64,000 nucleotides of DNA from Candidatus Zixiibacteriota bacterium (GCA_017999435.1 JAGNLV010000002.1:558001-622000); one strand, 5' to 3'; positions 54,501 through 62,200 are shown, numbered from the stretch's first letter. Program-made: numbers and translations. Notes: generated by a model not told the origin, from the letters alone.

Positions 54501-54936
54501 CAACTGGATCGGGAACCGGACGGTGGATGCGAAGGTGTACGATGTCGAGAACCTGTATTTCCTCGACGTGGTGACGCCGCTGCGGGGGGTGGAGTACTAC
54601 GAGCTCTCGGGCAACCGCTACGGGCTGGTCAACTGGGAGTTCCGCTTCCCGCTCATCGATTATTTCGTCATGCGTTTCCCGCTCGGGCTGGCGCTGACGA
54701 ACATCCAGGGCGTGATCTTCACCGACTTCGGCGCGGCGTGGACGGACAGCGATTTCAAGTTCGGCACGAGCGAGAACGGCCACCGTCGGCTGGCGGATCC
54801 GAAAGCGGGGTTCGGATTCGGGATGCGGGCGAATCTCGGATTCGTGGTGCTCCGCTATGATCTGGCTTGGTCGACCGATTTCGCGGAGGTGTCGGCGCGC
54901 TCGCGCTCATACCTCTCGCTGGGTGCGGATTTCTAG
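51544..54936 (+). CDS. Surface protein: gluzincin peptidase-like domain, TolB-type propeller, C-terminal outer-membrane barrel
   Basis: A 1130-residue exported protein (signal ending APAQ). The N-terminal domain has a zinc-peptidase signature HELTH (141-145) with WFAEGYAEY about 30 residues later supplying the third ligand. Residues about 300-600 are PD40/TolB-type propeller blades (SWSPDGRSIAF, AWSPDGSRIAF, SWSPDNEKIAF). An Ala/Asp/Thr-rich linker follows (about 620-700). The last ~340 residues alternate aromatic strands (YYFNSVHRTSFGGGVF, LTGGASFGKTPKLYFLGG, GFGMRANLGFVVLRYD) and end in Phe, as in BamA/surface-antigen barrels. ATG 51544 is preferred on ribosome-site spacing; 51535 is possible. 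The function is unknown. Confidence 0.87.
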   Translation: MRKSHILAPLLALAAALVVSGTAPAQETYFGKNKVRYKNFDWEYIQTRHFDIHFYEGAYPTAKFAAAVLESAYVEITQELGYHLQEPVPIFVYNSHNDFQQTNIISSLIPEGVGGFTEAFKNRIVIPFTGSYEDFRHVLHHELTHAVIYDLLFGKSLSSLISRNRLFNLPLWFAEGYAEYSSRHGWDYWADMVVRDATINGYLAPPDYVGGYLAYKQGQAMIKYIADKYGEDKLGEILRKGKVYLTMDRALKEAIGIDQEKLWKEFSLEMKRHYWPEIASRKNADEIGRQLTKARKDGSYMNEEPAYSPEGDKIAIFTDRSDYTEIVLISAADGRRVKTLVKAERSGDLESLHSYVSGISWSPDGRSIAFVAKSGGRDAIFLYDVRSGDVKVKRVLPYYNVVSPAWSPDGSRIAFAALKDYKRDLFVYTIATDEVEQITDDRFDDNSPSWVPGANALMFSSDRPHPQSPEARAEVNPYASPGAFMPGDFVYGYYNIFRVDLGDRTVAPVDVGPGQNKTPEVSSDGSRLAFISNRNGIDNIYVQVLATGQCFAVTDILSGVKSLSWSPDNEKIAFEAFHEGAFDIFVLEDLQPSGDHGLLAATDFVKGAYNRAVKQRAGQALASHQEAVDSAAVARPNTAAADTATAFAEGERRGDSLALGAAPDSTQAADTAAVPTGGAPSGATAAAPPDTAAADTARADSAGVVKKTGVYGGEYVFVSEGRRDPLDSVLEEVSPDSIRALREGQVEPEKFDERPAAASDGDYAVKKYKVKFTPDYVGGGVAYDTYFGLRGQTYFIFSDYLGNHQFYVATELVNTIDQSFIQAYYFNSVHRTSFGGGVFHTKNFYLDANDYLFSDRFYGIQLFTTYPFSTFARMQLSGAQIFIDREYHDQYDLRPNRNSKVTTGELAYVADNIVWGITGPVNGTRARLAVEAGVNLFDANDIAFQAASFDYRRYWHFRKTYSMALRLTGGASFGKTPKLYFLGGTTNWIGNRTVDAKVYDVENLYFLDVVTPLRGVEYYELSGNRYGLVNWEFRFPLIDYFVMRFPLGLALTNIQGVIFTDFGAAWTDSDFKFGTSENGHRRLADPKAGFGFGMRANLGFVVLRYDLAWSTDFAEVSARSRSYLSLGADF

Positions 54937-54959
54937 CGGTCCCGATCGGACGGGAATGA

Positions 54960-54988
54960 AAAACGCGGCCGTGGTCCGGCCGCGTTTT
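54960..54988. terminator. Rho-independent terminator (bidirectional)
   Basis: Perfect stem AAAACGCGGCCG, loop TGGTC, CGGCCGCGTTTT. It can serve the surface-protein gene on the plus strand and the convergent protease gene on the minus strand. Confidence 0.9.
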
Positions 54989-54992
54989 CGTT

Positions 54993-55019
54993 GTTGCTCT
55001 TTTAGCATTGCGCTTCGAG
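54993..55019 (+). repeat. 27-nt boxA-like element, copy A
   Basis: GTTGCTCTTTTAGCATTGCG and following 7 nt match the tRNA-Glu leader (58131-58157) at 24 of 27 positions. The core TGCTCTTTTAGCA resembles the boxA antitermination element (TGCTCTTTAACA). No RNA gene follows here. Confidence 0.6.
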
Positions 55020-55020
55020 C

Positions 55021-55048
55021 GGTGTCTGTCGCGCGTGTGACAGACACC
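55021..55048. other. Perfect 10-bp inverted repeat
   Basis: GGTGTCTGTC, 8-nt loop GCGCGTGT, GACAGACACC. No T-run follows on either strand. It may be a remnant of a structured RNA leader or aid 3' processing of the protease mRNA. Confidence 0.6.
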
Positions 55049-55137
55049 TGAATAGAAGGGCAATCACAAATTTTGTCAAGGGAAAAAGTGGCCTGCGGGT
55101 GCGGCGCCGCGCGCGCGGCGCCGCCGGATCCCCCGCG

Positions 55138-57690
55138 CTACGTCCGCCGCCGGGGATGAGCCGCTCTGCGCCGCCCGCGCTTCCGCGGCGACTCCTTCGC
55201 GCCGCCGGCCCTCTTCTTGCCGGCGCTGTCGGTACGGTTGGAGGACTCGTCGTCGCGGCCGAAATTCTGGAGCGTAAGCGCCATCTCCATCAACTTCTCG
55301 TCGACGATGCCGAACACGGTCCCTTTCGGGAACCGGCCGTTCGCCCCGCGCTTGCCGGCGGGGAGACCGGTGAGAATCTCGATCGCCTCGGCGATCGTCC
55401 TGATCGGCCAGATGTGGAAGCGCCGAGCTTTCACCGCCGCGATCACGTCGGGCCGGATGAGAAGATCGTTGACATTCTGGTGGGGGATGATGACGCCCTG
55501 GTCGCCGGTGAGGCCGCGGGCGGCGCACACGTCGAACCAGCCTTCCACTTTCTGATTCACGCCGCCGATCGGCTGGATCTCCCCCTGCTGGTTGACGGAA
55601 CCGGTGACGGCGATCCCCTGGCGGATAGGCAAACCGCCGAGCGAGGAGAGGATGGCGTACACCTCGGCCGAGGAGGCGCTGTCGCCGTCCACGCCGCTGT
55701 AGGCCTGCTCGAACGTGATGGAGGCCGAGACGGCGAGCGGTTTGTCCTGTGCGAAGAGCTGGCGGAGGTAGCCCGACATGACGAGCACGCCCTTGTTGTG
55801 GATCGGCCCGGAGAGGTCGGCCTCGCGTTCGATGTTGATGATGCCGGAGCGGCCGAGCGAGGTGCTGGCGGTGATGCGGCTGGGCCGGCCGAACGAGTAG
55901 TCGCCGATGTGGTAGACCGACAGACCGTTGATCCGCCCGACCGCGGCGCCGGTGGTGTCCACCATGAGCACATTCTGGTCGAACATCTCCTGGATCTTCT
56001 CTTCGGTCAGGTTGACCCGCCGGCGTTTGAGCGTGATCGCGCAGTGGACGTCGTCGCGGTTGGCGGCGGCGGCCCCGCGCTGGCGGGCGCAGTAGGCGGC
56101 CTCGCGGATAATGTCGGAGATGGCGGAGAAGCGCGACGAGAGCTTGTCGCGCCGTCCGGAGAGGCGCATGCCGTACTCCACCACGGCCTGCATGCCCGAG
56201 AGGTCGAAGGGGGGGAGCGACTCCTCGTCGACCACCTTGCGCAGGAACTCGAAATACCGTTTGAAATTGCTGCGGTCGGCGGTCACCTCGGTGTCGAACT
56301 CGGCCTTGATCTTGAAAATCTTCTTGAAATCCTCGTCGAGATGCCAGAGGAGCTGGTGGACGCGGGGCTCGCCGATGAGGACGACTTTGACGTCGATCGG
56401 GATGGGCTCGGGCTTGATCCCCGAGCCGGCCATCATGTAGAACGGATCGTAGGCGGCGATCTCGATCTCGCCGTTGCGGAGGGAGCGCTTGAGGTGGGTC
56501 CACACGCCCGGTTCGACGAGGGCGTCGAGGGCGTCGAGCACCAGGTAGCCGCCGGCGGCGCGCAGGAGCGAGCCGCCGAAAATCCGGGTGAAGTCGGTGC
56601 GCCAGTAGCCGAACCGGTCGACGACGCGCTCGAGGGAGCCGAAGAGGTTCTTGTAGGAGGGGGACTTTTCGAAGACCACCGGCACCCGCCGGGCCCCGGC
56701 GTTGTCGAGGATGAGGTTGACGGAGAATTCCTCAAACGGCTCTCGCTTGCGGTAGGGGGGCGCCTCGTCCTCGCCCCGCCGCGCCTGCGACTCGCGGAAC
56801 CGCTCCAGGTCCGACTGGAGCGCCTCCGCCACCTCGTCGAGGTACTCCACGACCTTGGCCCCGGGGTAGCGGCGCTTCAGCAGGCTCACTTTGTCGGCGA
56901 TCAGCGGCGCGACCATCGAGTGGTTGAGCTTCTCAAGCGCGTCCTCCATCTTGCCGGTCAGTTTCTTGGCCTCGATCGTGATCGTGTCGAACTCGCGGCG
57001 GAGGCTGTCCCAGGTCCGGCGGAGCTGGTCGAGCCGCGACAGCGGGAACTTCCCGTCCCGCGCCTGGCGCTCGAGCTGCTCCAGCGAGACCGGGTTGTCC
57101 TCGATCAGCGGCTGGATCTCGTTGCGCGTCCCCAGCCCCGACTGGATCTGAACCATGACGAAGCCGACGTTGCTGAGGCGCTCCTCAAACGCGTGGATCA
57201 GTTCCTTCTGGCGGTTCTCGTACTCCCGGATGATGCGGCTCTGGCGGTCCTTGTAGTCCTCGGACATGAATACCTTGGGGACGACCTTGCGCAGCGACTG
57301 GATCAGGTAGCTCATGTCCTTGCGGAACCGGCTGCCCTGCCCGGCGCGGAAAGTGAGCACCCGGGGACAGTCTTCATTCTTGAAGTTGTTGACGTAGCAG
57401 ATATCGGGCAGCTTGGGCTCCTTCGCGCGCGTGAACTGCTCGAGGAGGTGGAGAGTCGCATCGGTGCGGCCGGTGCCGACGCTGCCGGTGACGAAGATGT
57501 TGTAACCCGGCGAGGTCATGTTCAGGCCGGTGCGGATCGCTTCAATCGCACGATCCTGCCCGATCACGCCGACCGCGGGCTTCACATCATCGGACGACTT
57601 CACTCCCTGGGGCCGGAAGTTGACGGAGTAATCGAGTTGCCGGGCGGTCAGTTCGGTGTGTTTGCGGGTCCGCTTGGTCTTCGGCGGCAT
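55138..57690 (-). CDS. Lon-family ATP-dependent protease (AAA_32 / LonB-like)
   Basis: An 850-residue ATP-dependent Ser-Lys protease. Near residue 65 is the P-loop-like NIFVTGSVGTGRTDA. A long helical insertion (about 150-320) is typical of the AAA_32 family, then the second nucleotide-binding half has GGYLVLDALDALVEPGVW. The proteolytic domain contains DGDSAS with Ser671 and GGVNQKVEGWF with Lys714, the same 43-residue spacing as in Lon. The last ~40 residues are a basic Lys/Arg-rich tail. It differs from canonical Lon by lacking the LAN domain. A palindrome lies in its upstream region. Confidence 0.92.
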   Translation of the reverse strand: MPPKTKRTRKHTELTARQLDYSVNFRPQGVKSSDDVKPAVGVIGQDRAIEAIRTGLNMTSPGYNIFVTGSVGTGRTDATLHLLEQFTRAKEPKLPDICYVNNFKNEDCPRVLTFRAGQGSRFRKDMSYLIQSLRKVVPKVFMSEDYKDRQSRIIREYENRQKELIHAFEERLSNVGFVMVQIQSGLGTRNEIQPLIEDNPVSLEQLERQARDGKFPLSRLDQLRRTWDSLRREFDTITIEAKKLTGKMEDALEKLNHSMVAPLIADKVSLLKRRYPGAKVVEYLDEVAEALQSDLERFRESQARRGEDEAPPYRKREPFEEFSVNLILDNAGARRVPVVFEKSPSYKNLFGSLERVVDRFGYWRTDFTRIFGGSLLRAAGGYLVLDALDALVEPGVWTHLKRSLRNGEIEIAAYDPFYMMAGSGIKPEPIPIDVKVVLIGEPRVHQLLWHLDEDFKKIFKIKAEFDTEVTADRSNFKRYFEFLRKVVDEESLPPFDLSGMQAVVEYGMRLSGRRDKLSSRFSAISDIIREAAYCARQRGAAAANRDDVHCAITLKRRRVNLTEEKIQEMFDQNVLMVDTTGAAVGRINGLSVYHIGDYSFGRPSRITASTSLGRSGIINIEREADLSGPIHNKGVLVMSGYLRQLFAQDKPLAVSASITFEQAYSGVDGDSASSAEVYAILSSLGGLPIRQGIAVTGSVNQQGEIQPIGGVNQKVEGWFDVCAARGLTGDQGVIIPHQNVNDLLIRPDVIAAVKARRFHIWPIRTIAEAIEILTGLPAGKRGANGRFPKGTVFGIVDEKLMEMALTLQNFGRDDESSNRTDSAGKKRAGGAKESPRKRGRRRAAHPRRRT

Positions 57691-57724
57691 GATCCAAATC
57701 CTCCACGGGTATGAGAGTTTACTA

Positions 57725-57743
57725 CCTCAATATAGAATTGAGG
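57725..57743. promoter_or_regulatory. Operator-like palindrome upstream of the Lon-family gene
   Basis: CCTCAAT-N5-ATTGAGG, 34 nt before the start codon, with a further CCTCAAA half-site about 12 nt away. It is not a CIRCE element. A regulator cannot be named. Confidence 0.45.
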
Positions 57744-58095
57744 GGTGTTGAAACAACCTCAAATGCGACGTCGCTGGTCCAGTCACATAGTACGATGTGC
57801 CCGCGCGGTTGGATGAACGGTCATGGGGAGACAAATATCCGGTTATGATCTAACGACTTGAGTTGTGCGACCGGTCATTGCTGTGGAGAATTCCTGTAGT
57901 TGGCTCATAGTTGTCTGCCACAATGACACATGGTGCTGCCATTTGAGCGAGTGTGTGATTGGTGTGTGATGCGGTGGCGGGTGGAAAATAGGCAAAAAAA
58001 CTTGTCAAATTTCGCCGCTGACTAATTAGTTCGGCCCCTTGGTATTACACGAGATGATTCTTGTAATTCGTTGTCCGGCAATGGAGTCACTTCAC
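57744..58095. other. AT-rich intergenic gap, no gene seen
   Basis: About 350 nt rich in A/T for this window, with no ORF of note. It contains a small palindrome (ACTAATTAGT near 58020) and probably the divergent promoters for the protease and tRNA-Glu. Confidence 0.5.
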
Positions 58096-58123
58096 TTGAC
58101 AGGGGTTTTAGATTTTCTATATT
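58096..58123 (+). promoter_or_regulatory. Strong promoter of tRNA-Glu
   Basis: TTGACA (58096-58101), 16-nt spacer, TATATT (58118-58123), about 38 nt before the tRNA. Confidence 0.88.
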
Positions 58124-58130
58124 CTGAGCC

Positions 58131-58157
58131 GTTGCTTTTTTAGCATTGCGCGTTGAG
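58131..58157 (+). repeat. 27-nt boxA-like element, copy B (tRNA-Glu leader)
   Basis: GTTGCTTTTTTAGCATTGCG and following 7 nt, directly between the promoter and tRNA-Glu; 24 of 27 identical to 54993-55019. The position at the start of a stable RNA transcript supports a boxA-like role. Confidence 0.6.
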
Positions 58158-58161
58158 TTTT

Positions 58162-58233
58162 GGCGGTATCGTCTAGGGGTTAGGACGTGTGGTTCTCAGC
58201 CATGAAACCGGGGTTCGAATCCCCGTACCGCTA
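58162..58233 (+). tRNA. tRNA-Glu (CTC)
   Basis: Cloverleaf with acceptor GGCGGTA/TACCGCT (first pair G.U), D-arm GTCTAGGGGTTAGGAC, anticodon stem TGTGG/CCATG with loop TTCTCAG (anticodon CTC), T-arm CGGGGTTCGAATCCCCG and discriminator A. CCA is not encoded. Confidence 0.95.
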
Positions 58234-58246
58234 AGAGTCAGGCTGT

Positions 58247-58280
58247 GAAGGGGTCAGGAGAGTGGTCACCTGACCCCTTC
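58247..58280. other. Perfect 12-bp inverted repeat after tRNA-Glu
   Basis: GAAGGGGTCAGG, 10-nt loop, CCTGACCCCTTC. No T-run; it lies between tRNA-Glu and the convergent acyltransferase gene and may act in 3' processing or termination. Confidence 0.65.
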
Positions 58281-58325
58281 GGCTATTAATCGAGCACTCC
58301 ACTCGCGGTCCTTCGCTGTCCCCTG

Positions 58326-59444
58326 CTACAGGTCGATCGGTCCGTCGCCGTCGCCCCGATTGATATGGAGTCGTTCCCATGCGGGATCGGCCGCGGCGAG
58401 GCGCCGGGTGAGGGCCGGCGCGGTGGCGAGGATGAAATTCGACGGCCCGGAGAGGAAGCCGCCGTTGGCGAGGGCCGAGCACCACCACGGGTGCATCTGG
58501 TTGGAGACGATCAGGTCGACATCGCGCTCCTCGAGGTAGTCGGTGGCGGCGGCGATCACGGCGTCGGCCTGCTCGGGCGCGGCGAAGCAGTCGGCGATCG
58601 TGCCGACGTGCATGTTGCCGAAGTAGTTGTGGTTTTTCATAAGGGTGTGGAGCACGACCGCCCAGCCGACCGGAGCACCGTCGAGAGCGACCTGCAGGCG
58701 GTGGATGCGCCGGTCTTCGGCCGGATACAGCAGGTTCAGTTCCGGAGCGCGGCGGACGGCGGCGAAGGAGTAGTGGCCCGCGCCGCTCTCCCACAGCCCG
58801 TTGGTCCAGTGATCGAACGCGGGGACAATCTCCGCGGCGGTCCGGCCGAGGCGCGCACGCTTCTTCCTCCGCGAGGCCTGCAGCGAGAGGATCCCGATCG
58901 AGCCGACGCCGGTGGCCGCCGCCACATCGCTCAGGATACGCCAGGCGGGGCGCTCGCGCAGGAGGCTCAGGTTCCGCAGGAACGACTGAGGGTGGCAGAC
59001 GCGGAAATGGAACGGCACCGCTTTGAGCTGCCAGCCGGTCGCGGCGAGCATCTGCGGCAGCGGGCGGTCGAACCCGCCCAGGCCGAGCGCGTAGAGCACC
59101 GGCCGGCGCCGGAGGGCATCCGCCAGCAGCTGCGGGCCCACCGCTGCGTAGGTGCGGTCGATCATCCCCTCCGAGAGCGGCAACTGGTAATTGCCGACCG
59201 CCACGACCTCGCCGCCGGCCCGGAACGGCTGGTGTTTGAGGATATACCCGCCGCGGACTGCGCCGCCGTCGTCAACGGCAACGTAGCATTCCTGGCGGAG
59301 GTCGGAACCGGCGCGCGGGGGTAGCCAGGCCGGGACCGGATTTTCGGGGAATTGGGAGCGCACGCCTCCGTGGCGAAGGCGCCGGTTGAACTGCGTCACC
59401 TCAAAGGTGTGCCGGTCGGTGTATGGTTCGATTCTCACAGCCAT
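58326..59444 (-). CDS. GNAT-like acyltransferase
   Basis: A 372-residue protein. The N-terminal part (VRIEPYTDRHTFEVTQFNRRLRHGG) and the central ECYVAVDDGGAVRGGYILKHQPF segment resemble GNAT-type transferases found with surface-glycan genes. A second GNAT-like part is seen near residues 270-350 (GAPVGWAVVLHTLMKNHNYFGN... ATDYLEERDVDLIVSNQMHPWW). Substrate unknown. I chose ATG 59444, whose start overlaps the stop of a small upstream ORF; ATG 59459 is an alternative. Confidence 0.7.
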   Translation of the reverse strand: MAVRIEPYTDRHTFEVTQFNRRLRHGGVRSQFPENPVPAWLPPRAGSDLRQECYVAVDDGGAVRGGYILKHQPFRAGGEVVAVGNYQLPLSEGMIDRTYAAVGPQLLADALRRRPVLYALGLGGFDRPLPQMLAATGWQLKAVPFHFRVCHPQSFLRNLSLLRERPAWRILSDVAAATGVGSIGILSLQASRRKKRARLGRTAAEIVPAFDHWTNGLWESGAGHYSFAAVRRAPELNLLYPAEDRRIHRLQVALDGAPVGWAVVLHTLMKNHNYFGNMHVGTIADCFAAPEQADAVIAAATDYLEERDVDLIVSNQMHPWWCSALANGGFLSGPSNFILATAPALTRRLAAADPAWERLHINRGDGDGPIDL

Positions 59445-59578
59445 CGATATAGTCCGCATCGTCCGGCGCCTTGCGCGGCGTCGGCCCGCCGGGGAAGGCG
59501 CTGGTCGGCCGAACGCCGGCGGTCGAGGTCGTCGAGAGCGGCATAGACCGCCTCGAGCGCACTGTCGTGGACAGTCAT
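59435..59578 (-). CDS. Small ORF overlapping the acyltransferase (possible truncated carrier-protein-like)
   Basis: 47 codons from ATG 59578 to TGA 59435-59437; the stop overlaps the start region of the acyltransferase, giving possible translational coupling. The N-terminus (TVHDSALEAVYAALDDLDRR) resembles the first helix of small acyl-carrier-like proteins that often precede such transferases. The Ser-containing attachment region is absent, so if related it is truncated. Weak ribosome binding site. Confidence 0.3.
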   Translation of the reverse strand: MTVHDSALEAVYAALDDLDRRRSADQRLPRRADAAQGAGRCGLYRWL

Positions 59579-59760
59579 CGTTGTGGTTCCATGTTATCCG
59601 TCCGCTGGGGGCCCGGTTTCGCCGCCCAATGTACGAAATGGTTCGGGGGTTGTCACGCGGGATGTCGGGGCGGCGGCGCCGGGCGCGGGGGGCGCGGTCC
59701 CGGGCCAAGCGCAGCTTTTGTTTCCAGGGCCTTCCCCGGTCCCGGTCCGAAGCGTTCTCG

Positions 59761-59788
59761 TTGACAAACCCCGGTGAACCGGTATATT
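59761..59788 (+). promoter_or_regulatory. Promoter of the DUF6754-type operon
   Basis: TTGACA (59761-59766), 16-nt spacer, TATATT (59783-59788). The start codon at 59803 is only ~8 nt past the expected transcription start, with GAGG within the leader. Confidence 0.82.
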
Positions 59789-59802
59789 CCGGCGTGAGGC
59801 GA

Positions 59803-60678
59803 ATGCGGTTACAGGTTCCCCTGCGCGGGGCGGCGCTGATCGGCGCGGCCGTTCTTGCCGATTGGCTGCCGGCGGCGGCCCAGGAGAGCGCCGCCTCCAC
59901 CTCCGTGTTTCGCGCCGACCGGATCAACGCGCTGATCTTCGTCGTACTTTTCTCCACCGCCATCCTCCTCTACACACGCTGGGCGCGGCAGGGAAAACCG
60001 CTGTTTCTTCGGAAGATCGCCGGTCTCGACGCGCTGGAGGAGGCGGTCGGCCGGGCGACCGAGATGGGCAAGCCGGTACTGTTCATCCCGGGGATCCTTG
60101 AGCTTGACGACATCCAGACGATCGCGAGCATCTCTATCCTCGGCCGGGTGGCCAAGATCACGGCGCAGTACGAAACGCCGCTCTACGTGCCCGTTCGCTA
60201 CCCGCTGGTGCTGGCGGCCGGGCAGGAGGTGGTGGAGCAGGCGTACCGGGAAGCGGGGCGTCCCGACGCCTACGACCGGGACATGGTGCGGTACGTGGCG
60301 GGCGAGCAGTTCGCCTTCACCGCCAACGTGAACGGGTACATGGTCCGGGAGCACCCGGCGACCAACATCTACATGGGGGGGTTTTTCGCCGAATCGCTCA
60401 TCCTCGCGGAGACCGGCAACGCGGCCGGGTCGATCCAGATTGCGGGCACGGCGGAGGCCTCGCAGCTGCCTTTCTTCGTGGCCGCGTGCGACTACACGCT
60501 GATGGGGGAGGAGCTCTACGCGGCCTCGGCGTACCTGTCGCACGAGCCGGTCATGCTCGGCGGCCTGAAGGGGCAGGATTTTGTGAAGCTGATCATCATC
60601 ATCGTGATCGTCGTCGGCGCGGTGCTGATCGCGCTCGGATTCGGCGACACATTTGTCGGGTGGTTCGATTCCGTGTAG
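59803..60678 (+). CDS. DUF6754-type membrane protein
   Basis: A 291-residue protein. A signal-like N-terminus (to about 28) and a membrane segment (INALIFVVLFSTAILLYTRW, about 44-65) are followed by a soluble domain (about 75-255) with KPVLFIPGILELDDIQTIASISILGRV and PLYVPVRYPLVLAAGQEVVEQAYREAGRPDAY, which match DUF6754 as I know the family. A C-terminal hydrophobic anchor (LIIIIVIVVGAVLIALGF) ends the protein. The function is unknown. It is the first gene of a tight five-gene operon. Confidence 0.8.
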   Translation: MRLQVPLRGAALIGAAVLADWLPAAAQESAASTSVFRADRINALIFVVLFSTAILLYTRWARQGKPLFLRKIAGLDALEEAVGRATEMGKPVLFIPGILELDDIQTIASISILGRVAKITAQYETPLYVPVRYPLVLAAGQEVVEQAYREAGRPDAYDRDMVRYVAGEQFAFTANVNGYMVREHPATNIYMGGFFAESLILAETGNAAGSIQIAGTAEASQLPFFVAACDYTLMGEELYAASAYLSHEPVMLGGLKGQDFVKLIIIIVIVVGAVLIALGFGDTFVGWFDSV

Positions 60679-60699
60679 GCCTCGGCGCCGCGGTCACCT

Positions 60700-61359
60700 A
60701 TGAGAACGACTTTCCCCATCTTCGTGGCATTCGCGGTCGGCCTGCTCTATGTCGTGTCGTTCTTCTTCGCCGAGTCATCGCCGATCGGGCGGGTGTCGGA
60801 GACGCTCCTCGTGTGGGTGTCGATCATCGGCGGATTCACGCTGCTGCTGGGGGTGGTGTCGATCGTGCGGGTGAACTGGACGGCGGTGGCCCGCCGGCGC
60901 CCGGGGTGGATCTATCGTCTGTGCACGCTGGTGTCGGTGTTTGTCATGGCTTTGCCGGCGCTCTTGCCGGCCTCCTGGTCGCCGCTGTTCGGGCGGGCCG
61001 AGGGCTCGGTCTACGACTGGCTGTTTCTCTATATCGACTCGCCGATGATGGCGACGATGTTCGCAATGCTGGCCTTCTACATCGCCTCGGCCGCCTACCG
61101 GGCGTTTCGCGCCCGCAACATCGAGGCCACGATCCTTCTGCTGACGGCGGTGGTGGTGATGCTCTGGCGGGTGCCGATGGGGGAGGCGTTTTTGAATCTG
61201 CTGCCCGGCGACATCCCCGGATGGCTCAACACGTACGTCATGCGCGGGGTGAACGTGGCCGTCCAGCGCGGCATTCTCATCGGCGCGGCGCTCGGGGCGG
61301 CCTCCATGTCGCTGCGCATCATCCTCGGCATCGAACGCACCTACATGGGGAAGGGCTGA
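60700..61359 (+). CDS. Polytopic membrane protein of the DUF6754 operon
   Basis: A 219-residue integral membrane protein with about six membrane segments (about residues 5-22, 35-57, 70-90, 112-132, 140-155, 190-210) and short loops. An SPMMATMFAMLAFYIASAAYRAFRARN segment follows the external loop. No family recognised. It starts 21 nt after the DUF6754 gene and 4 nt before the next gene. Confidence 0.82.
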   Translation: MRTTFPIFVAFAVGLLYVVSFFFAESSPIGRVSETLLVWVSIIGGFTLLLGVVSIVRVNWTAVARRRPGWIYRLCTLVSVFVMALPALLPASWSPLFGRAEGSVYDWLFLYIDSPMMATMFAMLAFYIASAAYRAFRARNIEATILLLTAVVVMLWRVPMGEAFLNLLPGDIPGWLNTYVMRGVNVAVQRGILIGAALGAASMSLRIILGIERTYMGKG

Positions 61360-61363
61360 GCCG

Positions 61364-62200
61364 ATGGCGTGGTGGCAGGCAATCGACAAACTGGACCGCC
61401 GCTGGACCTACCTCCTGGTGGCCATCGCCGTCATCATCCCGTTCATCCTTCCGGCCAAGTTCCCGGTGAGCATCACGCCCGAGGCCAAGCAGCTGTACAA
61501 TTATGTCGAGGAGCTGCCCAACGGCAGCGTAGTGATGCTGGTGTTCGACTACTACCCCTCGACCATTGCGGAGTGCGAGCCGATGACGCGGACGGCTCTG
61601 CACCATCTGTTCCGCAAGGACTGCAAGGTGGTCACCCTGAGCAACATCCCACTGGGCGGGCCGACCATGGCGGAGTCGGTGACGCGGGAGATGGCCCGGC
61701 TGTACGGGAAAGTGTACGGCGTCGATTTCGTCAACCTGGGCTACAAGGCCGACTACGTCGCCGTTCTGCGCGGCATGGGCCAGTCGATCAAGGGGATATT
61801 CCCCGCCGACAACAGCGGGACGCCGCTCGATTCGCTGCCGCTCATGCGGAAGGTGAAGAATTACCGGGACGTGGCGTTCATTTTTGAGGTGGCGGACAAC
61901 GCCACCGCGGACTACTGGGCCTCGATCGTCAACGCTCAGTTCGGGGTGCCGATGGGGTGCGGCACGACGGCGGTGAGCGCCCCGCGCTACTACGCCTTCG
62001 TCTCGTCCGGGCAGTTTGTCGGGTTGCTCGGCGGGATGAAGGGGGCGGCCGAGTACGAGATGCTCGTGGGCCACCCCGGCATGGCGTACCGCGGCATGGA
62101 CGCGCAGTCGCTGGTGCACCTGGTCATCATCGGGCTGGTAGTGGTCGGCAACGTCGGCTTCTTCGCCGGCCGGGCGAGCCGCCGGAGGGGCGCGCGATGA
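61364..62200 (+). CDS. Membrane-anchored protein with extracytoplasmic domain, DUF6754 operon
   Basis: A 278-residue protein with one N-terminal membrane segment (YLLVAIAVIIPFILPA, about 15-32), an alpha/beta-looking domain (about 50-235; PNGSVVMLVFDYYPSTIAECEP, RDVAFIFEVAD, GCGTTAVSAPRYYAFVSSGQ) and a C-terminal span (LVHLVIIGLVVVGNVGFFAG). The regular alpha/beta pattern suggests a Rossmann-like or periplasmic-binding-like fold. No family recognised. It overlaps the next gene by 4 nt (ATGA). Confidence 0.8.
   Translation: MAWWQAIDKLDRRWTYLLVAIAVIIPFILPAKFPVSITPEAKQLYNYVEELPNGSVVMLVFDYYPSTIAECEPMTRTALHHLFRKDCKVVTLSNIPLGGPTMAESVTREMARLYGKVYGVDFVNLGYKADYVAVLRGMGQSIKGIFPADNSGTPLDSLPLMRKVKNYRDVAFIFEVADNATADYWASIVNAQFGVPMGCGTTAVSAPRYYAFVSSGQFVGLLGGMKGAAEYEMLVGHPGMAYRGMDAQSLVHLVIIGLVVVGNVGFFAGRASRRRGAR

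Noticed and set aside
57721-57765. CIRCE/HrcA heat-shock element upstream of the Lon-family gene
   Set aside because: CIRCE is TTAGCACTC-N9-GAGTGCTAA; the palindrome here is different in sequence and spacing.
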